DNA of 32,658 nucleotides, taken from contig DQIP01000219.1 of assembly GCA_020793565.1 (NCBI GenBank), positions 1-32,658 on the forward strand, in the 5' to 3' direction. The position numbers and the translations under genes were made by a program. Below the pieces are notes generated by a model. It did no database searches and had not been told where the DNA came from. It saw only the letters and a list, made by a program, of their open reading frames with translations. Shown one piece after another: positions 1 through 9,925 of this stretch. Positions within the stretch are counted from its first letter, which is position 1. Every line of letters begins with the position of its first letter. Source of the stretch: Candidatus Methanovorans sp. GTDB lineage: Archaea > Halobacteriota > Methanosarcinia > Methanosarcinales > Methanosarcinaceae.

Positions 1-68
1 GCCGTATGCGGTGAAAGTCGCACGTACGGTTCTTAGAAGAGGGAGAGCGAGTAATCGCTCTTTCTTAT
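1..68 (+). ncRNA. Group II intron 3' end: domain V and probable domain VI (intron truncated by window edge)
   Basis: gccgtatgcggtgaaagtcgcacgtacggttc matches the canonical domain V pattern: GCCGTA/TACGGT stem, GCGGT-GAAA-GTCGC tetraloop hairpin. Followed by AGAGCGA-gtaa-TCGCTCT, a domain VI-like hairpin. Confidence 0.85.
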
Positions 69-73
69 TCGGC

Positions 74-266
74 GTCCATTATATCTGCACCTCGTATCGA
101 TTCTGGAACACCACGCCAGCGCGCGCCAATCCATGAATCAAATCCCCCACATCCACCTCTGCGTACCTCTGCGTCCTCTGCGGTTGTCAAATTGTCCCAC
201 CGCACTGACCATAACCCCCACAATAAAAATATCGCCGTGCCCACCCAAAGCACAAAATGCCGACCG
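74..266 (+). repeat. Dispersed intergenic repeat copy A (paired with 1267-1459)
   Basis: Shares gtccattatatctgcacctcgtatcgattctggaacaccac and the following ~190 bp with 1267-1459; contains cacctctgcgtacctctgcgtcctctgcggtt. Confidence 0.8.
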
Positions 267-301
267 CGCAGAACATGTTCAAAGACGGTACATTATGAAC
301 A

Positions 302-568
302 TTATTTAAATCTTTTAAGCATCTCTTTGTAAACACGTTTATGTTTATCCACAATTATTAGCCATATTGTTGTGCCCTTTAGCACGTAGATAAGTCTAAA
401 GTTACTAAATCTTACACGAAAACATTCAGAAAAACCTTTAAGTGGCTTAAACCTATGCGGGTTATCTTTAATCCTTTTAAGCAATTCTTCAAGATGTCAC
501 TTATCGATATTGCTTAATTTCTTTAAGTCGCCCTCAAAACGTGGGTGTGCCTTTAATGTCCACGCCAT
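302..568 (-). pseudogene. RelE/ParE-type toxin interrupted by an in-frame TGA at codon 24
   Basis: ATG at 568 (MAWTLKAHPRFEGDLKKLSNIDK), TGA at 499-497, then same frame HLEELLKRIKDNPHRFKPLKG...RVRFSNFRLIYVLKGTTIWLIIVDKHKRVYKEMLKRFK, a typical RelE/ParE C-terminal half. Confidence 0.75.
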
Positions 569-572
569 ATGT

Positions 573-821
573 TCATCCTTTTAGAAGAGCAAAAATTTTA
601 TCCTCGTTGATGCCAGCTACCTTTCCACTCTCCACCTCATCAACCCGCAGGGAAACTTCCCTCATAAAATCAGGGTCTGTGATTGTCTCTAATTCATCAA
701 GTTTATCTTCGATTTCCATTATCAGATTTCTTAAAAGTGTCCTGTCAACCAAAACCAGGTCATCCTCAATTTTTGTGGGAATATTATAATTGCGTTTTTT
801 TAAATTTGTTAATTCAGTCAT
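573..821 (-). CDS. Putative antitoxin partner of the RelE/ParE-type toxin
   Basis: 82-aa acidic ORF whose stop lies 4 nt before the toxin ATG (TGA-ACAT-ATG); classic TA arrangement. Confidence 0.6.
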   Translation of the reverse strand: MTELTNLKKRNYNIPTKIEDDLVLVDRTLLRNLIMEIEDKLDELETITDPDFMREVSLRVDEVESGKVAGINEDKIFALLKG

Positions 822-1085
822 AATCTATAATCATTTATTGTAGGAGAAACATAAGTAGTTTTCGAACTCCCATTCACACATTTTTTTAAAAAAAGCGCGT
901 TCACCTGCAGTTAATACTGAAACAAAACAATGGACAATAAGTGGATTTGCACAATATTAAACGCGCGCGAACCCCTTTACAATCCCTCACAAAGTCACAT
1001 CTGAGGTTAAATCTGAAATGTACATTTAACAACTAACTGGAAAGTCCCAACCACTAAGAACACATAGTTTATGTACAATTTCACC

Positions 1086-1240
1086 TCCGCGCCCCCTGCG
1101 ATTTTTCAATTCTCCCACACCATGTATCATGAGATCACAATCCCCACAATAAAACAATTGCTGCGCCCGCACAAAGCGCAAAGTGCCGACTGCATGCGAT
1201 TATACTGTAAATTCCAGACAGGATTTACGGGATGGACAGG
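1086..1240 (+). repeat. Dispersed intergenic repeat copy C (partial, tandem to copy B)
   Basis: ccccacaataaaacaattgctgcgcccgcacaaagcgcaaagtgccgac...aggatttacgggatggacaggattt parallels 1357-1530. Confidence 0.65.
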
Positions 1241-1266
1241 ATTTGAATGTTGGTTTGTGGCATCCT

Positions 1267-1530
1267 GTCCATTATATCTGCACCTCGTATCGATTCTGGA
1301 ACACCACACCAGCACGCGCCAAGCCACTAACCAAACCCCCCACATCCACCTCTGCGCACTCAGCGTTTTCTGCGGTTTTAAAATTGTTCCACCCCACTGG
1401 TCATAACTCCACAATAAAAACATCGCCGTGCCCGCCCAAAACGCAAAATCCCGACCACACCCCGATCTCTGCACGCAATTATCCTGTTAATTTCAGACCG
1501 GATTTACAGGATGCACAGGATTTGTCAGGA
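1267..1530 (+). repeat. Dispersed intergenic repeat copy B
   Basis: Direct repeat of 74-266, ending in aggatttacaggatgcacaggattt as copy C does. Confidence 0.8.
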
Positions 1531-1888
1531 AAAACCTGTGCTTATCAAAATATAAGAATATGTTGAATGATCATCTGAATGTCTTCCAATGCTACAATTA
1601 TTTTATTCGGACTAAATCAGCATTGACGATCAAAACTCCCAAAGGAACAAAAAAAATGCCGAGAGAATACTGTGTATGGCAGAAGGAATTACGGAATATC
1701 CGTAGACATGGAATGAATTTTTAATGTATAAGTGTGTAGGTAATATAACATAGGACCTGGCCAAAAACCCAGTACTGAATAATTATGCTCGTACTTCACA
1801 ATTAATCGACATGTTTAAATATGGTTGTATTAGTGCCTTAATATACTAAATCAAATATAACTCTCAATAAGACCCTAAATATATAGCG

Positions 1889-2512
1889 GTGGTGAAAATG
1901 CTAGAAATTCTTACAAACCCGGACAGTTTCTTTGAAAAAAAGATGAATGAAGAAATCAGTTTCAAAGTACCCCTGATAATTATTTTCGTTGTCGGAGTCA
2001 TCGGAGCTGTAAATACAATGTCAATGATGCAAGCGATCTTTGCTGAACTTTCAAGTGATGCGGCACAGTTTGCATCGTATGGTTCCATATTTGCCGCAGT
2101 AGTCGCGATAATAAGCGTTTTTATTATGTGGGTAATGTACGCTCTGGTATTCTATGCGATATCACTGGCCTTAAAGGGACAAGGCGAACTAAAACGTGTA
2201 CTTGAGTTTGTTGGATACGGTTTTATTCCTTCGATCGCAAGCAGTATCATTGGACTGGTTGTAATGAGAACAGTCCTCCCAACGATCGAATTCTCGATAG
2301 AAAATCCTGAACTGATGCAGCAGTCGATGTTGTCAAATCCGATAATACAGGCATCAACCATAATAGGTGTCATTTTTACAATATGGAGTGCAAATATATG
2401 GATATTCGGACTCATGCATTCCCGCAACCTGTCAACTAAAAATGCTATTATCACAGTTGGCATTCCGATTGGATTGTACATAATATATACATTATACAGC
2501 GTATTTGGTTGA
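1889..2512 (+). CDS. Yip1-family-like multi-pass membrane protein
   Basis: 207 aa, N-terminal LTNPDSFFEKKMNEE motif followed by about five hydrophobic segments; ggtggtga ribosome-binding site. Confidence 0.65.
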   Translation: MVKMLEILTNPDSFFEKKMNEEISFKVPLIIIFVVGVIGAVNTMSMMQAIFAELSSDAAQFASYGSIFAAVVAIISVFIMWVMYALVFYAISLALKGQGELKRVLEFVGYGFIPSIASSIIGLVVMRTVLPTIEFSIENPELMQQSMLSNPIIQASTIIGVIFTIWSANIWIFGLMHSRNLSTKNAIITVGIPIGLYIIYTLYSVFG

Positions 2513-3738
2513 TCATCGTGGCAACGAATCGTATATCAGGCATAACAATTGCAATCTTGCTACTACTGGCAATTTTCGCAATTCCTGCATCCGGGGACAC
2601 CGACGTAAGACCGACCGTTGCCCTTAACTATCAGGTTGAACCAGCCGTTCTCATGCCAGGGGATTCGGGCACGGTCACAATATCGCTTAATAACATGGCA
2701 ACTGGTGAGATATACGTTAGTGAGGACGATAAGACGTTCGACATGAATGCATATATCCTGAGTGCGACACTTGGTGGAAATTCTAATATTGATATACTGG
2801 ATAGCACTTATACGAATGTAGGTCTAATAGGACCCGGGGACACATTGCAATTGACATTTAACATCAAGGCAAAAAAAGATATACAGAACAGCGTGCATTT
2901 CCTGAACTTCGAACTGGTTGGTGGAAGCAACATGTATGATCTCAATTACAAGATACCTGTCAAGGTCTATGACAGGGACTTGAAACTCATTGTGTCAAAC
3001 CTGCCTTCAACTGTGATAAATGAAGTCTCTATCATTAGTCTTGATATTATTAATACGCGTGCAATTGGCGTGTCTTCTGTCATTGTAATACCTGTTGGGG
3101 ATGATGTGGTCTTCACACCTCCGGAGGTCTTTGTCGGAACCATTCAGGCAGGGAATAGGTCTACTGCGACGTTTACTCTTAATACAATGGCTTCCAGTCC
3201 GGGAATTAAGGACGTCTCATTTTCGGCATCATATTTCAATGGTGATAACCTGCACCAATCTGCAGGTGTGAACACCACGATAAATGTTGTTGAACAGTCA
3301 TCCCTTCTCCTGACAGCAATTGAGATCAAGGACGTCGGAACAAAATATACGATTACAGGGGACATCAATAATGTGGGAATAACTGATGCTAAGAACGTCA
3401 TGTTATCGATAGTCGAATCCGATGATGTCGAACCTGTACAGCCGTATGCTAACTATTTCATAGGTACTCTTGAAGCAGATGATTTCAGCAGTTTTGAATT
3501 GTCGGCACGTTTATCATCCGGTGATATCACAAGTGTTCCGGTCCTTATTGAATTCAGGAACACTGATAATGCATATACTTCGATCACCGAATCGATCGAC
3601 CTGGATAAGAATTCAATTATAGGCTCAGGCAGCGGTGATGGCATGTCGCCTATTGTCATAGGTGCTATTGTAATATCCGGGATTGTAATTATTGTTATAA
3701 TAGGCTATTCATGGAAAAAGCGCAAGGAAAGTGCTTGA
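2509..3738 (+). CDS. COG1361/CARDB-like extracellular protein with signal peptide and C-terminal TM anchor
   Basis: N-terminal hydrophobic signal, beta-rich repeats, C-terminal [31 protein letters not shown]; overlaps the upstream stop. Confidence 0.65.
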   Translation: MIIVATNRISGITIAILLLLAIFAIPASGDTDVRPTVALNYQVEPAVLMPGDSGTVTISLNNMATGEIYVSEDDKTFDMNAYILSATLGGNSNIDILDSTYTNVGLIGPGDTLQLTFNIKAKKDIQNSVHFLNFELVGGSNMYDLNYKIPVKVYDRDLKLIVSNLPSTVINEVSIISLDIINTRAIGVSSVIVIPVGDDVVFTPPEVFVGTIQAGNRSTATFTLNTMASSPGIKDVSFSASYFNGDNLHQSAGVNTTINVVEQSSLLLTAIEIKDVGTKYTITGDINNVGITDAKNVMLSIVESDDVEPVQPYANYFIGTLEADDFSSFELSARLSSGDITSVPVLIEFRNTDNAYTSITESIDLDKNSIIGSGSGDGMSPIVIGAIVISGIVIIVIIGYSWKKRKESA

Positions 3739-3758
3739 TCTGATGTCGTGGTGTCATC

Positions 3759-4445
3759 ATGTCGGATCCGATCGTTGAATTGCAGAATGTTACCAAGAAG
3801 TATATTCTTGGTTCAAATGAAATATACGCACTCAATAAGGTAACCCTGTCGATAAATAAAGGTGATTTTGCAACCATTATGGGCCCGTCAGGCTCTGGGA
3901 AATCCACTCTTCTTAATATGGTCGGCTGTCTTGACCTGCCTACCGAAGGTATTGTAAAGATTAACGGGATCGACATCTCAACCCTGGATGATGATGAACT
4001 GACAGCAATACGCAGGAATAATATCGGGTTCATTTTCCAGCAGTTCAATTTGATACAGGCATTGACCGCGATCGAGAATGTGGAGATGCCGATGATCTTT
4101 AACAATGCACCTGCCGATTTAAGAAGGGAAAAGGCACTTTTAATGTTTGCGCGTGCAAATCTTGAACCCGAATATGCAGACCATAAACCAAACGAACTGT
4201 CAGGCGGGCAACAGCAGAGAGTGGCGATCGCGCGTGCTCTTGCAAATGACCCCCCGATAATCCTTGCGGATGAACCGACAGGTAACCTTGATACTAAAAC
4301 CGGCAAAAGTGTGATGGACCTGTTAAGTGATCTTAATGCGAAGGGTACAACTGTTATCGTGGTAACGCATGACCAAAAACTTGCGGAATATTCAAATATG
4401 AATATCAGGCTCAGGGACGGGGAGGTATGTCATGGACCTGGCTAA
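3759..4445 (+). CDS. ABC transporter ATP-binding protein (MacB/LolD type)
   Basis: Walker [10 protein letters not shown], signature [15 protein letters not shown], Walker [13 protein letters not shown]. Confidence 0.95.
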   Translation: MSDPIVELQNVTKKYILGSNEIYALNKVTLSINKGDFATIMGPSGSGKSTLLNMVGCLDLPTEGIVKINGIDISTLDDDELTAIRRNNIGFIFQQFNLIQALTAIENVEMPMIFNNAPADLRREKALLMFARANLEPEYADHKPNELSGGQQQRVAIARALANDPPIILADEPTGNLDTKTGKSVMDLLSDLNAKGTTVIVVTHDQKLAEYSNMNIRLRDGEVCHGPG

Positions 4446-5595
4446 AAGCCTCAGGAGTAATATGTATGTTGAACTTGCCAGGCGAAACCTTACTAGGCAT
4501 ACTGTCCGCACGGCTCTTGCAGCGATCGGGATCATCATCGGAGTTATCGCTATTTCATCAATGGGGATACTTGGGAACAGCCTGAAGTTGTCGGTATCTG
4601 AATCACTGGGTGATGTGGGGAATGAGCTTATTGTGTATCCGGCGTATGGTGAGGAGACGATTACGGAAAAACAGCTCGGCCAATTGGAGAAGGTGAGTGG
4701 TGTCGAATATGTTATTCCCGTACTGGCAAGTACCGGAAAGGTTGAATATAAAGGCGAAGCCACGTATGGAAATATTTACGGCATTGAGAAAGACAATGTT
4801 TTGCAGTTGGTTGAGGTGGAAGATGGGAAGATATTCAGGGCAGGTTCTTCTGATTGTGTGGTCGGTGCAAATCTAGTAAAGCATTTTGGGATCAAGGTCG
4901 GCGGCAAGATCACGTTGAAGGATTCACAGTTTCGTGTGGTCGGGATACTTGGGGAGGCAGGATTTGGTTTCGGGATAAGTCCGGATCAGGCGGTGTTTAT
5001 TTCTCCGCAGGCGTATGAGAAGATATACGAAGACCAGGCAGATGGGTACAACAATGTTATCATGAAAGTCAAGAGCGTGGATGATGTTGAGATCGTAAAG
5101 ACCGCGATCGAAGACAGGCTCAATAAAAGGGAGGAGGTTGTACACGTACTTGCAACTAATTCGATTTTGGACAGCATTGATGATATTTTCAATTCGATCT
5201 CGCTGTTCCTTATGGGGATCGGTTCGATCTCGCTTCTTGTCGCAGGTGTCAGCATCCTGAATGTGATGCTCATGTCCACAATGGAGCGAACCAAGGAGAT
5301 CGGCATCATGAAAGCCGTCGGAGCTTCACGAAAAGATGTCCTGAAAATGTTCATGCTGGAGGCGCTGTTCTTAGGAATTGCAGCCAGTCTTATCGGCGGT
5401 GTCTTGAGTTTAGGCGGCGGGTTCGTGGTGAATATATTGATACTAAAGGAGAGTTCCTACTTTTTCGCGCCGTCCAACTTTTTGTATATCATTGCAGGCG
5501 TGTTGTTCGGGATTGTTACAAGTCTTGTTGGCGGGATGTATCCTGCGTGGAAGGCTGCGAATATGCGGCCTCTGGATGCTTTGCGGTATGAGTGA
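4432..5595 (+). CDS. ABC transporter permease (MacB/FtsX family)
   Basis: N-terminal TM plus MacB-like periplasmic domain, C-terminal SLLVAGVSILNVMLMSTMERTKEIGIMKAVGASRKDV; overlaps the ATPase gene. Confidence 0.93.
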   Translation: MDLAKSLRSNMYVELARRNLTRHTVRTALAAIGIIIGVIAISSMGILGNSLKLSVSESLGDVGNELIVYPAYGEETITEKQLGQLEKVSGVEYVIPVLASTGKVEYKGEATYGNIYGIEKDNVLQLVEVEDGKIFRAGSSDCVVGANLVKHFGIKVGGKITLKDSQFRVVGILGEAGFGFGISPDQAVFISPQAYEKIYEDQADGYNNVIMKVKSVDDVEIVKTAIEDRLNKREEVVHVLATNSILDSIDDIFNSISLFLMGIGSISLLVAGVSILNVMLMSTMERTKEIGIMKAVGASRKDVLKMFMLEALFLGIAASLIGGVLSLGGGFVVNILILKESSYFFAPSNFLYIIAGVLFGIVTSLVGGMYPAWKAANMRPLDALRYE

Positions 5596-5671
5596 AAAGT
5601 TGTGAGGTATGCTCATTTAATTGCTCGCGCACAATTAAAATGTGCGTGCTCATTCAATTTAAAATATATTG

Positions 5672-6322
5672 TTATGTGAAACCCCAGCTCACAGCAGCGA
5701 TTATCAACCCAATGATAACACCCACACCAATATTTCTCAAATCCAGCAACCTACTTTCTTTCTTCTTTTTAGAATCATATTCTGCAAGTGCATCTACACT
5801 ATCTTTTATTTTTTGTCTGATATCACTTAAATCTTTTACAATTTGAGTGTATTCAGACAGAGCATCATTATTTATAGAAGCTATGTCTTTTCCGGCCCGG
5901 AGTGCTGTAATACGTCTTTCATATTGAGGAAGCGCAGGTCTTATTTCTTTGTAATAAGTTGGCAAAACCTCTTTAATGGCTTCATGAGAAAAGGATCTCA
6001 AATCTTCTTTAACGTCCTGTGTTATGTTTATACTCAACCAGTCCAGAGCATCATAACATGCTCTATAGATATGACCAAGTGCTTTGTCTAATGTTTTGAT
6101 CGAGTAATCATCGGCCAGTTTTTCAGTTATTTCCAATTTATCAGCTAAAACCCGATTGAAATGATCGTAGGCATTTTTCAGTTCATTAATAATTTGTGGG
6201 AATGTATAACTATCAGGATCTATGATTTCGTTATAGATCAACAGTTCTTTGACAAAAATATACAACTCAACTGTCTCTCTAATCTTTGCTGTTTCCTGCT
6301 CATTGAACGAAATGGTATTCAT
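5672..6322 (-). CDS. Hypothetical helical protein with C-terminal TM helix
   Basis: 216 aa; charged helical body, C-terminal LDLRNIGVGVIIGLIIAAVSWGFT. Confidence 0.6.
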   Translation of the reverse strand: MNTISFNEQETAKIRETVELYIFVKELLIYNEIIDPDSYTFPQIINELKNAYDHFNRVLADKLEITEKLADDYSIKTLDKALGHIYRACYDALDWLSINITQDVKEDLRSFSHEAIKEVLPTYYKEIRPALPQYERRITALRAGKDIASINNDALSEYTQIVKDLSDIRQKIKDSVDALAEYDSKKKKESRLLDLRNIGVGVIIGLIIAAVSWGFT

Positions 6323-6356
6323 GTTGTATCTTTAAAATCGATATAGCTAACAACGT

Positions 6357-6566
6357 TCAAGGCAAAGGTTCTTTGAAGATTTTCTTTTTTCTGACTTCAA
6401 ACTCTTCTTCAGTGTAATATTTCCCGCTGGAGAGTCGTACACTACCCCTATGTCTTAATGAGAATTTCTTTACCTGTTCTCGATCAATCCGCATGGGGCC
6501 AAAATTAGCCTCTACAATGTTCCGATCTTTCACAAAAATGCCACTTTTCGGGAGTTTTAATACCAA
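6357..6566 (-). CDS. Hypothetical small basic protein (TTG start)
   Basis: 69 aa; TTG preceded by a good GGTGAG Shine-Dalgarno (AAGGTGAGATAATTG). Confidence 0.6.
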   Translation of the reverse strand: MVLKLPKSGIFVKDRNIVEANFGPMRIDREQVKKFSLRHRGSVRLSSGKYYTEEEFEVRKKKIFKEPLP

Positions 6567-6729
6567 TTATCTCACCTTAATTACATATCTTAAATCAATT
6601 CAAAATTATATATGTTTTCCGCTTGCCACTCATAACTTACTCAGGCCAGTGATAGGCTGCAAATGTATAAAGTTCTTTTAGAAGCTCAGATGTGGATTTG
6701 ATCTTATTACCCGGGAGCAGCATGACTCG

Positions 6730-6945
6730 TTCATGAAAACACTGGTTGACAGTAAAGGAAAACAGCCGATGAACTAACAAGAACCGAGAAGCAGCAAAAA
6801 AACAAAGCACACATGCCCCCATCTAAAATCACAAACTCCACGCCGGGTAACCCACATCAAATAAATCTAATCTCCGACCTCAACGAAGAAAAACATCTCG
6901 AATTCGCAGGCATGTGCGGTTGAGCATGATGGGGCAATGCATGGG
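6730..6945 (+). repeat. ~210-bp direct repeat, copy 1
   Basis: Shares a 36-nt identical block gcatgtgcggttgagcatgatggggcaatgcatggg (6910-6945) and a 44-nt block with two mismatches (6837-6880) with 8511-8723. Confidence 0.85.
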
Positions 6946-7024
6946 GGGCGACAAATATGCGACCTCTGCGGTTATTTTTTTGCATGACTGTTTGTTCCAA
7001 CTGCCCACGGCCTGATATAATCAT

Positions 7025-8425
7025 TCATTTCATCTTTTTCAATAATTCTGCCAGATCCCATCCTTCGATCTTATTATCATCCATGAAATCTTTGGCACTC
7101 TTTGTAAATCCTGCTTTTGACATCATCAGGAATTGTTCCTCTCGTTCATCGTTGTACCAGTCTACAAGAATGCGCTTATCCAGCAATTTTTTGATATCCT
7201 TTACCCCAAGAGGCCTGCTGTTCCATTTTACCTCGCCCAGAAGTACCCTGTAAGGCTTTTCTCCGATTACTGCAATATCGATCTCATCGCCCCTGCGGTT
7301 CCACCACGCACCCATCTTTACCGGTGAAAAAGGCAGGTTATCAAACACTATATCTCTTGCAATTTGTTCAAAAACAGGGCCTATAAAGGATGAAAGTGAC
7401 GTTTTTATCCTGTCAAAAACCATGTCATACTTGCCTGATTCAGTAAAAGACATATTTGGATTTATAAATCTGAACCAGAAATGCACCATCTGGTCTTTTA
7501 TTGCATATCTTCCCATTTTCGTTCCTTTTATAATGGGCGCTCTGCGTTCGAGAATCTCATAAGTGTTCACAAGGTCATACAGGTAACGGCTGAGACTCTT
7601 CATTTCGATACCTGTTGTATCGGATATCTCTTTTAGTGTGCCCTTGCCGAACGATACTGCTTCGAGTATGGAAAAATATGTTGTGTAGTTGTTCCCGAAT
7701 TCGCTTATCAGTATTTGCTTTACTTCATCTTTTAAAATGGCATTCTCACTTAAGATGAGAGTTCTTATCACATCTTCGTAGGCGGTAAGTCCGTAGTCCT
7801 CGATCAATTGGTAATATCTGGGAACGCCTCCAAAGGTTGCATAGAGTGCAATAATTTCTTCTTCATCCGTAAATCCCAGATCCCGACAAATCGTTCTGAT
7901 ATATTTATATGAAAGGGGTTTTAGGTCAATACGTGAAGTCGCCCTGCCGTAGAGTGGTTCTTTTGCGTTTATGAATATCTTTTTCATAAGTCCAATATAT
8001 GATCCTACAAAGACCAACAATATTGGAGTATCAACATGATACATGTCCCAGTATTTCTGGAATATGGAAAAGATCGCAGGGTCAACATATGTGAAGTTCT
8101 GGAATTCATCGAATACGATCTTGAGATGATTTTCTTTTGAATATTCGAACAGGAATCTCACAAGATCGTCCCAGTTTGAGAATTCGGGTACAAACCCGCT
8201 CAATTCGGTTTTTAATATATCGGAATATTCCCGAAGAAGCAGTGAACTTGTTTTCTTGTCTACAAAAAAGTAGATGGAATTCATTGATTCAATTATAAGC
8301 CTGGTTTTGCCCACGCGCCGTCTGCCAAACATCACAAGCATGTGAGCATGCTTTTCACTGAGTTGCTCAAGGTTTCTGATCGCCTGTAGTTCGTTTGTTC
8401 GGTTTTGAAATTCCATAGTATGCAA
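7025..8425 (-). CDS. Archaeal ATPase (ATPase_2 / DUF234 type, STAND-like AAA+)
   Basis: NRTNELQAIRNL...MLVMFGRRRVGKTRLI P-loop, VFDEFQNF Walker B-like, C-terminal GAWWNRRGDEIDIAVIGEKPYRVLLGEVKW (DUF234 nuclease-like motif). Confidence 0.88.
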   Translation of the reverse strand: MHTMEFQNRTNELQAIRNLEQLSEKHAHMLVMFGRRRVGKTRLIIESMNSIYFFVDKKTSSLLLREYSDILKTELSGFVPEFSNWDDLVRFLFEYSKENHLKIVFDEFQNFTYVDPAIFSIFQKYWDMYHVDTPILLVFVGSYIGLMKKIFINAKEPLYGRATSRIDLKPLSYKYIRTICRDLGFTDEEEIIALYATFGGVPRYYQLIEDYGLTAYEDVIRTLILSENAILKDEVKQILISEFGNNYTTYFSILEAVSFGKGTLKEISDTTGIEMKSLSRYLYDLVNTYEILERRAPIIKGTKMGRYAIKDQMVHFWFRFINPNMSFTESGKYDMVFDRIKTSLSSFIGPVFEQIARDIVFDNLPFSPVKMGAWWNRRGDEIDIAVIGEKPYRVLLGEVKWNSRPLGVKDIKKLLDKRILVDWYNDEREEQFLMMSKAGFTKSAKDFMDDNKIEGWDLAELLKKMK

Positions 8426-8510
8426 TTCTATTTTATAGTATAATACTGTTTTGTAGAATTATACTCTGATGTGATCTGCCCCAACGCCACAATTTCAACT
8501 TTCTATTTTC

Positions 8511-8723
8511 ATGAAAAACTGGCTAACAGGAAAGGAAAAACGACCGATCAACTAACAAGATCGGTGCGGAACAGGGGCATAGGGTACATGCCGGTATCTA
8601 AAATTGATGAATCCACGCCGGGTGACCCACATCAAATAAATCTAATCCCCGACCTACCTCACCGAAAAAAAACATCTCAAACTCACAGCATGTGCGGTTG
8701 AGCATGATGGGGCAATGCATGGG
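8511..8723 (+). repeat. ~210-bp direct repeat, copy 2
   Basis: See 6730-6945; identical 36-nt block at 8688-8723, near-identical 44-nt block at 8612-8655. Confidence 0.85.
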
Positions 8724-8760
8724 AAGCCACCATCATGCAAACTCACTATGGATGAACGTG

Positions 8761-9729
8761 TTAGGAAGACAACAAGGATTTTAACTCCTCACGGATTTCA
8801 ACAGGTATATACGCGACCTTGAACTTTCTATCACCGAATACCATTTTTCCAACAACCATCAATCCTTTCTGCCTGAGCATGCCAATTGTGGATACGGTTT
8901 TTTCCCCCTCCCAGAAGAAATCCATGTCATCATCGTAGTTTTTAAGCTTACCATATTTCACAACGCCACCCTGCTCAACACAAAGAGCTAGCGCTTCCTT
9001 AGACTTTTCCGGTAATTTTAAGATGATCGGAGGCAGGTCATTTACAATTTTATCGTCAATCCTCCGGACTTTATCCTTTTTAAGCCCCCCTTTCAAGTCA
9101 TAATGCGTACACATCCAATCAATCCAATGAGCCGGATATTTATTTAAGATTGACTTTAGAGAAGAACTTCGGCGTAATGGAATGCTTTCAATCTTCTTAA
9201 GTTTGTCATTTTCATAGGCACCAAAAAGAACATCAGGATCCAGTATAAGTGGAGATGTAGACATTTGATAGACACCAGAAAAACGGTAATGGTTGCCGGA
9301 TGGATGAATTCTACCAGTTATCGCAGAGTTTGGAGATATGGGTGTTGGAGCATGTAATTTTACGTTATAAACATCACCGCTTTTTCTATCTTTGATCTTT
9401 AAAAACAAACCCTTTTTTGAAATGACGATGAAATTTGAGCGGAGAACATTTTTCATCTGTAGAACATTCTTTTCCATTTCAGGACTCAATTCAGGAGTGT
9501 TTTCCGCAAATTCCTCTGCTATGGTCTTGCCTGTTTTGGGAAGTACTTTTTCAAAAAAAAGCCATGCAAGGAAATTATTCCGCCATATCTCATCAGGCAT
9601 TTCCACGTCTTTTTCGGGAAATTCATCAACATACCGATCGAACAGTTCCTGTGATTGGTTGCCATACTTATCATTTGCATATTCAAAAATTGCCTGGTTT
9701 ACGTTCTCTTCGTCAATCATATTAATCAC
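8761..9729 (-). CDS. Hypothetical protein, 322 aa
   Basis: Long open frame with coding-like composition; no family recognised. Confidence 0.6.
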   Translation of the reverse strand: MINMIDEENVNQAIFEYANDKYGNQSQELFDRYVDEFPEKDVEMPDEIWRNNFLAWLFFEKVLPKTGKTIAEEFAENTPELSPEMEKNVLQMKNVLRSNFIVISKKGLFLKIKDRKSGDVYNVKLHAPTPISPNSAITGRIHPSGNHYRFSGVYQMSTSPLILDPDVLFGAYENDKLKKIESIPLRRSSSLKSILNKYPAHWIDWMCTHYDLKGGLKKDKVRRIDDKIVNDLPPIILKLPEKSKEALALCVEQGGVVKYGKLKNYDDDMDFFWEGEKTVSTIGMLRQKGLMVVGKMVFGDRKFKVAYIPVEIREELKSLLSS

Positions 9730-9925
9730 AATGCCCTTTTCGCTAATTAATAGTTCGTTGATTTCTAAAAGAAATCAAGACAAAACTTAAATTCAACTTT
9801 TAAATTGGAAAAACGCTGTTATCATCTCGATTCTTCATGTAAATATATCGATATAAATGTGTTTAACCATCTTCAAATGTCTTGCTGCGCTATTATATGT
9901 TGCTACATTACTGTAATTTAATCAA

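Noticed and set aside
65-253. 62-aa minus ORF
   Set aside because: Lies wholly in the dispersed intergenic repeat; conserved at nucleotide level only.
497-499. TGA recoding (e.g. selenocysteine or Trp) in the RelE-like gene
   Set aside because: No SECIS-like evidence and TGA is used as a normal stop by many genes here; nonsense mutation or error is simpler.
6637-6822. 61-aa minus ORF; its tail HERVMLLPGNKIKSTSELLKELYTFAAYHWPE looks protein-like
   Set aside because: Upstream part runs through the repeat copy; the tail could be a gene fossil but no family could be named.
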